From: an uncultured Flavobacteriaceae bacterium
GTDB taxonomy: Bacteria; Bacteroidota; Bacteroidia; Flavobacteriales; Flavobacteriaceae
Assembly: GCA_937136455.1 (NCBI GenBank)
Contig: CAKZOO010000061.1
Span: 1 to 64,000, forward strand
DNA: 64,000 nt
Direction of reading: 5' to 3'
The notes below the pieces were generated by a model. It did no database searches. It saw nothing but the letters and a program-made list of their open reading frames with translations, and had not been told where the DNA came from. The first letter of the stretch is position 1. The number at the start of each line of letters is the position of its first letter. The position numbers and the translations under genes were made by a program. Below are positions 58,172 to 64,000 of this stretch, piece after piece.

Positions 58172-58531
58172 TCATGTCTGGCTTTCCTCTGTGAGGGCTT
58201 CGACATATCTTGCGGCTTGGTATTCGTACTTGTTGCGCAGTTCGATTGCCGCCTCATCCAGCCCTTGCAGACGTCCGCGCTCCTCTGCCTCAGGTATGAC
58301 GGTAGCCTTACCTACAGCTACGCCAACTTTGTAAGCGTGTCGGTTTGGTGCATCGAGCGCCGCCTCCAACTCTTCCACACGGGCTGAGAGGGCGCGAAGC
58401 ATGTGTTGAGCGTCTGCAAATACCTCAACAGCATCAACACCCAGCCCATTTATAACGCGCTCTACTGTCTCTCGGGTGATGTTGGTCATTGGGATTCCGG
58501 TTTCTTCATAATACTTTTCATTGTACGACAT
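58172..58531 (-). CDS. GC-rich helical protein (119 aa), probably acquired
   Basis: Helical protein with a coiled-coil core (LSARVEELEAALDAPNRHAY), typical of small accessory phage proteins. Base composition is visibly richer in G and C than in the genes on either side, and codons such as GCG and CGC are frequent, pointing to recent transfer. The start has GGAG 7 nt upstream. Its 5' end overlaps the 75-aa gene by 46 bp, as if it had been joined there. Confidence 0.75.
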   Translation of the reverse strand: MSYNEKYYEETGIPMTNITRETVERVINGLGVDAVEVFADAQHMLRALSARVEELEAALDAPNRHAYKVGVAVGKATVIPEAEERGRLQGLDEAAIELRNKYEYQAARYVEALTEESQT

Positions 58532-58713
58532 GTGTGATCTCCATGAAAAATAAGTAAGTCTCTTCGTTGAGAAGGGCTTAGGTCTGGAACTTTACTTGTA
58601 TCCATTCCAGCACGTTCAGCAGCACGAACAATCATTTGCTCATGCTCTCTGTCTGCTTCCCGAACAGCTTCTAGTTTACGTTTGTAGATCAAACGTTCTT
58701 TGGCACTCATCAT
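58486..58713 (-). CDS. Small helical basic protein (75 aa)
   Basis: Starts with ATGATG overlapping the stop of the macro-like gene. Charged helix KRKLEAVREADREHEQMIVR and a basic end. Its last 15 codons overlap the GC-rich gene in another frame, so the C-terminus may have been altered by that insertion. Unrecognised. Confidence 0.65.
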   Translation of the reverse strand: MMSAKERLIYKRKLEAVREADREHEQMIVRAAERAGMDTSKVPDLSPSQRRDLLIFHGDHTCRTMKSIMKKPESQ

Positions 58714-59096
58714 GGGAAAGTACCCCAGTACCGTTTCTCAACCATGTATTCTTTGAAGAGAGGTTCCCATGCACTATCGAAGAGACAGTTGTCAGGGGAA
58801 TTAACGAACATACGGGCAATGTCTTTTGGGTTTAAACCAGCAAGACCACATCCAATTTGTGTGACCTGAAATTCCATGTTGGGGTGTTTCCGAGCAAAAT
58901 CATTGAACTGTCCAACATATTTCTCAATGCTAATTAGGTCCAAGGTTTTGATATTTCGGTCTTTGGTTGGAATTGCATAGCTCTGGCCGTGATGACCAAT
59001 GCCTTTCTTCCAAACTGCACCCTTACGATTAAGGGCGAAACGTGCTGCACCAGCACCGTGAATTCCTGCTTCGTTACTTCCGAATACGAAGATCAT
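58710..59096 (-). CDS. Macro-domain-like phage protein (A1S_2505 type)
   Basis: A 128-residue protein with an opening strand and glycine loop MIFVFGSNEAGIHGAGAA, a central GIGHHGQSYAIPTKD, and the second loop QVTQIGCGLAGLNP before an aspartate-rich helix. This layout is shared by phage non-structural proteins of the A1S_2505 family and resembles macro domains that bind ADP-ribose. Binding is inferred, not shown. AAGGAG precedes the ATG at 59096. Confidence 0.78.
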   Translation of the reverse strand: MIFVFGSNEAGIHGAGAARFALNRKGAVWKKGIGHHGQSYAIPTKDRNIKTLDLISIEKYVGQFNDFARKHPNMEFQVTQIGCGLAGLNPKDIARMFVNSPDNCLFDSAWEPLFKEYMVEKRYWGTFP

Positions 59097-59161
59097 TGTC
59101 TTACTCCTTGGTTTAAAAGTGAGCAGTTATAAAGACATGCTCAGGTCTATATTATGTCGCT

Positions 59162-59211
59162 ATACTAAATAATCTCCATACGAGGTCCGACCCCTCGCGG
59201 TTGTTTAGTAT
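59162..59211 (-). repeat. Nested inverted repeat at the end of the 52-aa lipoprotein gene
   Basis: ATACTAAA (59162-59169) and TTTAGTAT (59204-59211) are perfect 8-bp arms. They enclose a second hairpin, CGAGG/CCTCG (59181-59197). The structure covers the stop codon. No T-run follows, so it could be a stability element. Confidence 0.5.
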
Positions 59212-59323
59212 CTTTAACGATGCCCCTTTTACCCAATTCGAAAGTACCTGCGATATGGTACTGCAACCTACAACTCACTAACAGTAGGAGGATAAGCAGT
59301 GACAACAATATCACTATATTCAT
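59165..59323 (-). CDS. 52-aa lipoprotein
   Basis: Read from the gap: ATG 59323 with TAAGG 7-8 nt upstream, TAG at 59165. The N-terminus is a lipoprotein signal, MNIVILLSLLILLLLVSC, with lipobox LVSC (Cys18). The mature part is 35 mostly basic residues (GKRGIVKDTKQPRGVGP). It begins 9 bp after the stop of a larger lipoprotein gene, so the two are expressed together. It might be a superinfection-exclusion lipoprotein. Confidence 0.65.
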   Translation of the reverse strand: MNIVILLSLLILLLLVSCRLQYHIAGTFELGKRGIVKDTKQPRGVGPRMEII

Positions 59324-59332
59324 TTGGTGACC

Positions 59333-59818
59333 TTATTCCTTTTCTTTGTTCTTTTCGGGTTCTCCATCTTGGTCTGTACCATCTGGATTACCGTTGGGGC
59401 CTCCACCACCCTGTCCGGGGTTAGAGGAATCATGACCATCGTCATCGTTACCATGGCCATTATTTCCATTACCGTTGCCTTTATCAGGCTCATCGGGATC
59501 AGTAGGGTCTGACGGACCATCATCACCTACATCAGGCTTATCAGGAACGTCATTGTCGCCCCCATCAGAAGGATCAGAAGGAGGATCGATGTCCAGTTTA
59601 TCCCCTGAAGGCTTGTCCCCACCATTGTCGGGAGGATTAGAGCTACTATCAGAAGTAGGCTCAGAGCTTGAAGTGTTGTCATTGGACCGTCGATCATCTT
59701 GGTCTCCACAGGATGTAAATGTGTCAATATTGTCACAGTGATATAGCACACCGGGAGCACATGCTGTAAGTACAAGCAATCCCAGACCTGCTATCATTAG
59801 TTGAATAAAGCGAATCAT
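59333..59818 (-). CDS. Acidic low-complexity lipoprotein (161 aa)
   Basis: Signal sequence MIRFIQLMIAGLGLLVLTAC with a clear lipobox (LTAC, Cys20), then a short segment with two more Cys. About 120 residues of almost only Asp, Pro, Gly, Asn and Ser follow (e.g. SDPSDGGDNDVPDKPDVGDD). Such a tail is unfolded and strongly negative. An outer-membrane-anchored protein made in infection could block receptors or protect from re-infection, like T5 Llp in principle. The DNA is built of repeated GAT/CCA-type codons, so length may vary by slippage. Confidence 0.75.
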   Translation of the reverse strand: MIRFIQLMIAGLGLLVLTACAPGVLYHCDNIDTFTSCGDQDDRRSNDNTSSSEPTSDSSSNPPDNGGDKPSGDKLDIDPPSDPSDGGDNDVPDKPDVGDDGPSDPTDPDEPDKGNGNGNNGHGNDDDGHDSSNPGQGGGGPNGNPDGTDQDGEPEKNKEKE

Positions 59819-60153
59819 GATTTTCTCCTCTCATCGCGTAACTTTTGGTTCTGTTTGTGGGTCACCATTTGTAAGTGATCCGGGTTACAGCAGATTCTGT
59901 TATTACATTTATGATCAATCTGCTTCTTTCCGGGTATGTACCCGAAGAAGATAGTAAACATGACGATGTGTACTGCTACGGTTTGTCCATCTAAGGACAT
60001 GCGACCATAACCACCACCACGACCTTTACCGGAAGTCGGACCTTGCCATTCCCAACATCCCGTATTGTGATTTATAACAACACGGAGCATTATTTTGTCA
60101 AAAATCTTTTTCCGTCGATCAGTCAGAGTGTTGATTATGGTACGCACACACAT
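59815..60153 (-). CDS. HNH homing-type endonuclease
   Basis: A 112-residue protein with the HNH core KKQIDHKCNNRICCNPDHLQ. The N-terminal WEWQGPTSGKGRGGGYGRM is typical of phage HNH proteins. It is free-standing, not inside an intron. Its 3' end overlaps the lipoprotein gene by 4 bp. Usually a mobile nuclease that cuts related phage DNA. Confidence 0.88.
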   Translation of the reverse strand: MCVRTIINTLTDRRKKIFDKIMLRVVINHNTGCWEWQGPTSGKGRGGGYGRMSLDGQTVAVHIVMFTIFFGYIPGKKQIDHKCNNRICCNPDHLQMVTHKQNQKLRDERRKS

Positions 60154-60162
60154 TGTCTTTCC

Positions 60163-60792
60163 TTAAAAGTCTTTAGTTACCAGACGTTTACCTTTGAACC
60201 ATGTTGAAGGACTACGCTGATACTGATAGTCGAAGTTGGCATCTACAACTGTGTAGATTGACCCTTCCTCAGAAACGACAAGATCATCATTACTGAGTTG
60301 AGCACCTTCGCTAATCAAGAAGTAGAATTCACGTCCGTTGTTAGCTGCACGGAGTTTGATACCACGCTGTTTAAATTCACGGAGGTTATCCATTACATGA
60401 GTTTCTAGATATCCATCTCGGAATTCCAGAATCATCATCCCTTCTTTGGTTGTACCTACATGGGTTCCGATGATGTCAGTTGTCGGACGATTAGCCCGAG
60501 CAGTTTTCAGCATAAATTGTTTCACTTTGGGTTCTCCACTTTTTCGGTAGTATTCACGATTGTAGTATGAGGCATTGCAGATTGGTTTATCCCAATAAAC
60601 AAACTCCTCATTGGCACGAGTTTGACAACAGCAAGCCGCAAAAGGAGCCTCAAAATCAAAGTTGGTAACGGGATAATAGCTGTTGTTAGCATATTTAGCT
60701 CGAATGCGATTCATACATGGGCTTACCCAAATGACTTGCATCATAGTCCAGCCTCTCTTGAGACGGACAAGTTCTCCTACGGCGAATGCCAT
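60163..60792 (-). CDS. Hypothetical protein (209 aa)
   Basis: ATG 60792 is chosen because GGAGA is 8 nt upstream. It begins MAFAVGELVRLKRGWTMMQV, an SH3-like opening, and has a CCC run in the middle (FAACCCQTRANEE). A second SH3-like stretch may be near the C-terminus. Function unknown. It is followed by the HNH gene and preceded by the terminator of the rIIB-like gene. Confidence 0.75.
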   Translation of the reverse strand: MAFAVGELVRLKRGWTMMQVIWVSPCMNRIRAKYANNSYYPVTNFDFEAPFAACCCQTRANEEFVYWDKPICNASYYNREYYRKSGEPKVKQFMLKTARANRPTTDIIGTHVGTTKEGMMILEFRDGYLETHVMDNLREFKQRGIKLRAANNGREFYFLISEGAQLSNDDLVVSEEGSIYTVVDANFDYQYQRSPSTWFKGKRLVTKDF

Positions 60793-60820
60793 AATTATTT
60801 CTCCATTGATGGTTGATACC

Positions 60821-60926
60821 AAAAAAGAAACCTCCCACATAGCGGCGGACGGGGAACGCCTGTGGGAGGTTTCATAAACCCTGCGTCACTTCAGGGTTTT
60901 ATCCGGTAGATAGCCCGGATTAGGTT
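60821..60926 (-). terminator. Triple hairpin with terminator after the rIIB-like gene
   Basis: GAAACCTCCCACA (60827-60839) and TGTGGGAGGTTTC (60861-60873) form a 13-bp stem followed on the minus strand by six T (60821-60826). AAACCCTG/CAGGGTTT (60876-60899) and ATCCGG/CCGGAT (60900-60920) are further hairpins upstream. Confidence 0.9.
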
Positions 60927-62350
60927 GCGTTGACTGCTTTCACAATCTTGGCTTCCTGTTTAGCTGTCAGACCAAGCGACAACCAGCCTTTCTTACGAGC
61001 TTTTTTGAAGCTCAGAAGATCAGCAAGTTTCACTTCTCCTGCCAGCCATTGTTCGTACATGTGAACAGTACGCTCTTTAATGGTCATATTAGCAGCTTTC
61101 GATGCAACATACCCATCATAATCGTACTTGTCAGCCCACCGTCCCAAAGAACGTGTGGATGTACCAACTTTAGCAGCAATTGCGGACTTGGTAAGATTAC
61201 CAACTCGCATCATATCAAATGCAGCGATGACCTCTTTAGGTGCATCATCCCATGCTGCATTAGACGATGCAGACCGTTTCATATTTCGAGCCATATTGAC
61301 TACTCCTTTACCATCCTCTTTGGGGTCTTTTGCAAGAGATTTACCAGAGGATTCTGCTACTGGTTTAGAAGCTGGTTCGTCCAGAACGGTATCTGTAATA
61401 GGCAGTTTTTCAAGCATACACTTCTTACCTACTTTGATGCTGGTAGTCATAGGAACAATACGTCCCTCTACCAAGTCTTTGATCAGACTTTCAAAGTCCG
61501 AAGCATCATCAGAGGAACCAGAGCATACTACATCATGGCTTGCACCACTCAGTACACCTACTACGTCATAACTCATTACACGTGCTTTGGTGTCTTCACC
61601 GTGAGGCACTGCAATAAAGTCTTCTGGGTTCACCAGCACCATCAGAGTATGAGAGCCTGTGAAGCCTCCCAGATACCCCAGATTGGCTACGTGCAGACCG
61701 TGTGAACACGAACGGTTACGATCAGGGTCAACCCCATCGATATCCATCCATACACGGCAACCTACGTTCTGGATAATTGTACCAGAATGACAATCAACAA
61801 AGTCATTACCACGTTTGTTCACTCGCTTATATGCGATGATACGACCATCATTGGTCAATGGCATTTCAGACTTACTGATGAATGACATAAGGTCTTCTGC
61901 ACTGTGACGACGATCCTTAGCTACCTTACCGACCCGTAGCATGAATTCTGCTACTGCAGGGCTGTTCTCACGTGCAGACCGCTTAGCGTGGCCTGTGAGA
62001 GCTTCTACGGCAGGGATAACTACCTCTTCGTCTTCGACTTTGGCAACTACTTCGATCTTTTTGGGGAAGAAGATGCCTTGTATCTCAACACCATCTATTA
62101 CGCGAGTAATAAGCTGCCCAGTTTCCTCATATTCGGGGGGGATAGCTGTATTGATGATGAGATAATCGTTGAAGTCGATTTCAACGACATTATCCCCAGT
62201 AAGCCGAGGCGTCAGATCAGCCGATAGACGTGCTGTATCATGTGGCCCTTCCATGGGGACAACCAAAGCCTCACCTTGCTCAGTGAACATGGTGAGTTGG
62301 GTTTCAGATGCGAGTAGAGCTACTACTCGTTTAAGGTTTTTGTCGGTCAT
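60920..62350 (-). CDS. rIIB-like protein
   Basis: A 476-residue protein. The central part shows GRIIAYKRVNKRGNDFVDCH, then CSHGLHVANLGYLGGF, a pattern known from T4 rIIB and rIIB-like proteins of N4 phages. The C-terminus (about 360-476) holds a helix-turn-helix-like stretch (KSAIAAKVGTSTRSLGRWAD). rII proteins affect lysis timing and exclusion by prophages, with the mechanism unresolved. AAAGGATATGTC precedes the ATG. A strong terminator follows. No rIIA is seen in the window. Confidence 0.82.
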   Translation of the reverse strand: MTDKNLKRVVALLASETQLTMFTEQGEALVVPMEGPHDTARLSADLTPRLTGDNVVEIDFNDYLIINTAIPPEYEETGQLITRVIDGVEIQGIFFPKKIEVVAKVEDEEVVIPAVEALTGHAKRSARENSPAVAEFMLRVGKVAKDRRHSAEDLMSFISKSEMPLTNDGRIIAYKRVNKRGNDFVDCHSGTIIQNVGCRVWMDIDGVDPDRNRSCSHGLHVANLGYLGGFTGSHTLMVLVNPEDFIAVPHGEDTKARVMSYDVVGVLSGASHDVVCSGSSDDASDFESLIKDLVEGRIVPMTTSIKVGKKCMLEKLPITDTVLDEPASKPVAESSGKSLAKDPKEDGKGVVNMARNMKRSASSNAAWDDAPKEVIAAFDMMRVGNLTKSAIAAKVGTSTRSLGRWADKYDYDGYVASKAANMTIKERTVHMYEQWLAGEVKLADLLSFKKARKKGWLSLGLTAKQEAKIVKAVNAT

Positions 62351-62360
62351 GACATATCCT

Positions 62361-64000
62361 TTAGATTGTGCGGAGGAACCGCATTAATTTTTCGCTAAAG
62401 ACTTTGACTTCTCCGGGTTTCATAGTTGAGAGCATTGTACTCAAATGATATCCATCCAGAATGTGAAGCTGCTTTGATACTTTCTCAAGTTGAACCAATT
62501 TAGGTGAACACTTGATGTCGCTCATACCTCCTAGGATTTTATTCCGAAGGTTACGAGATACAATATCGGTACAACGCTCGTCTTTAACATCATCTAGGAA
62601 TTGGAGGTCTTCCATGAATTCCTCTTTTTCCTTGGTTCGTAGATACGGAAGCTGCAAGAGTTTCTGGAACTCAGGCAAACGTAGCAGTCGGCTTGGAATA
62701 TCTCCATGCTTATGTGCATAATAGTGGAGGTACAACCTCTCTAGGCGTTCTTTATTATCAAGAAGCTTTTCCGTTTTCTTACGAATACGTACAGAGACAT
62801 GAGATGCCCCTTTACGTTCTAGTTTGCCATTCTGGTTCTTATTGAACACAACAATGGTTTCCGGCCAGTTCTTCTTAATATGCCGTAACATACGAGAAGA
62901 ACAACGATTTCCCCGATTATAGTAATCATCCAGTGCTGTTTCTGTAACGTTGATGAACGTCTTAGAATATTCAACACCGTCATCAATATGTTGTTCTACC
63001 CAACGATCTGATGAAGGACGTAGAGGCCAGAAAAGAGTCTTTGGTTTTTGAATAACCACTTCCTCTTGAACAGGATTACCTTTGCCATCAAGACTCTCTA
63101 GTAGTTCTGTCTTTGGTTTAGGCTTATGAAGCTCTTTGACAATGGTATAGCCTTCACCTTCTAGGAAGGTACGAGCTTTTTCAAGTTTACCTACTCCAAC
63201 GATAAACGCAGGAAATGGGCAACCATGACCACCAAAATCAGAGATTTCGTAACCGCTTCTACCTTTCTTTGCATTAAAGTATCCACGAGTTTCGACATAA
63301 CTCTCATTCAAAGCTGCTGCTGTTTCCGCAATGACAATCTTTTTATGCATCATCATACGGGGGTTTTCTTCTTGTCCCTCACGATGATTATATAGACGAT
63401 CAATACGAATTTCTGCAGCAGTTTGTTTACGGTTGTTTTCGATGTCCTGTTTGATTTTTTGGCTCAGTCTCCATGTCAAGTGAGGCACATTACCTTTTGC
63501 ATGGTTACGCCCACCATTTAGGACATCCCAACGATTACCCCAACCACGATCCTTGAGACGGATAGCAATTGGTTTCTTAATCTTAAGAGCCTTGGTTAGT
63601 TGATAGGCAGTTAGAGTTGTTTCCTCTACCCACCTACCCCAGTAGTCATCTACAAGATTCCTACTACCTACGATGTACTTACGGAACTTGTAGGCTTCAT
63701 TCGGAAAGAAGGTATTTAGGGCCTTAATTTTGATCTTATTAAGACCTTCAAAACCACCTTTGGCATACCTTGGCAGTCTAGTTGTGGTCAGCACGATACG
63801 AACCAAAGCTTTCCACATATCAGGGTTAACACCTTCAGGGGGGTAACCACTGATAAGATGGTATAGTTCCGTACCATTGTGGATACAACGTTCAGGTTGT
63901 TTTCCTGCACCAGCTCTAAGCAAAGCATGGGTAATGAACTCAGGAGGCACATCATTGTTCTTTAGTTGTTGGACAATACCATGCATCACCATGTCAATTG
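62361..64000 (-). CDS. Large unknown middle protein, probably open at the right edge
   Basis: At least 543 residues. The first ATG in the window is at 63992, but the frame is open to the window end, so the true start may lie beyond it. The protein is basic and helical with scattered Trp. It holds segments such as WGRWVEETTLTAYQLTKALK (nucleic-acid-binding appearance) and HGCPFPAFIVGVGKLEKAR. No GHKL ATPase motif of rIIA is seen, although rIIA would be expected near rIIB. No function is assigned. Confidence 0.75.
   Translation of the reverse strand, partial: IDMVMHGIVQQLKNNDVPPEFITHALLRAGAGKQPERCIHNGTELYHLISGYPPEGVNPDMWKALVRIVLTTTRLPRYAKGGFEGLNKIKIKALNTFFPNEAYKFRKYIVGSRNLVDDYWGRWVEETTLTAYQLTKALKIKKPIAIRLKDRGWGNRWDVLNGGRNHAKGNVPHLTWRLSQKIKQDIENNRKQTAAEIRIDRLYNHREGQEENPRMMMHKKIVIAETAAALNESYVETRGYFNAKKGRSGYEISDFGGHGCPFPAFIVGVGKLEKARTFLEGEGYTIVKELHKPKPKTELLESLDGKGNPVQEEVVIQKPKTLFWPLRPSSDRWVEQHIDDGVEYSKTFINVTETALDDYYNRGNRCSSRMLRHIKKNWPETIVVFNKNQNGKLERKGASHVSVRIRKKTEKLLDNKERLERLYLHYYAHKHGDIPSRLLRLPEFQKLLQLPYLRTKEKEEFMEDLQFLDDVKDERCTDIVSRNLRNKILGGMSDIKCSPKLVQLEKVSKQLHILDGYHLSTMLSTMKPGEVKVFSEKLMRFLRTI

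Noticed and set aside
1..64000. CRISPR arrays, insertion sequences, integrase or repressor genes
   Set aside because: No spaced direct repeats, transposase, integrase or lysogeny gene was seen; the only mobile-type gene is the HNH endonuclease.
62361..64000. rIIA assignment for the large gene next to rIIB
   Set aside because: Position would suggest it, but no GHKL ATPase motifs (N-box or DxGxG) are visible in the part within the window.

Overview
This window is most of the genome of a lytic N4-like podophage (Schitoviridae type). Three signatures identify it. First, a 3,566-residue virion RNA polymerase (30136-40836). Second, a T7-type RNA polymerase split into two genes like N4 gp15/gp16 (3803-4585 and 1-849). 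Third, a late block in the order TerS-like, TerL, lysis, portal, 401-residue major capsid protein, ejection proteins and vRNAP. There is no integrase, repressor or CRISPR array. The host cannot be named from the sequence; Rz/Rz1-type spanins and lipoboxes imply a Gram-negative bacterium.

Layout. (1) 1-7559, minus strand: early genes. Small, often overlapping ORFs lead to the RNAP subunits, and short hairpins with a GC-TAC-GC core lie in front of several of them. (2) 7560-8027: non-coding, dense in hairpins, probably the early promoter region and near a physical genome end. (3) 8028-12349, minus strand: a small membrane protein, an HD hydrolase and three virion/adsorption proteins. (4) 12417-40836, plus strand: terminase, lysis cassette (holin, endolysin, Rz, embedded Rz1), portal, capsid, internal proteins (one with a transglycosylase domain) and the vRNAP. 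(5) 41042-53623, minus strand: replication module, comprising a RusA-like nuclease, SSB (N4 gp45 type), RecA-like ATPase, primase/helicase, Cas4/RecB-like nuclease, an Acb2-like cyclic-nucleotide sponge, an RyR-domain protein, family A DNA polymerase and a RecD/Dda-like helicase. (6) 53708-64000, minus strand: class II ribonucleotide reductase, a SLOG-fold protein, a macro-like protein, two lipoproteins, an HNH endonuclease, an rIIB-like protein and a large unknown protein open at the right edge. If the map is circular, the early genes on the left continue directly into the middle genes on the right.

Working model from N4: the vRNAP enters with the DNA and reads early genes from hairpin promoters. 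The split RNAP then reads middle (replication) genes, and host RNA polymerase with phage SSB reads late genes.

The most unusual points are these. An ADP-ribosyltransferase-like domain and an AT-rich insert sit inside the vRNAP. A tandem duplication between the two RNAP subunit genes carries proteins with a ribosomal L7/L12 C-terminal-like motif. A set of likely counter-defence genes (Acb2-like, SLOG, macro-like) is present. Two consecutive lipoprotein genes occur. A noncanonical tRNA-like element lies in the early region. Several small genes of 36-58 codons were found by reading the gaps: 2062-2178, 2182-2322, 2739-2849, 5750-5899, 6269-6415, 7115-7288, 51829-52005 and 59165-59323.
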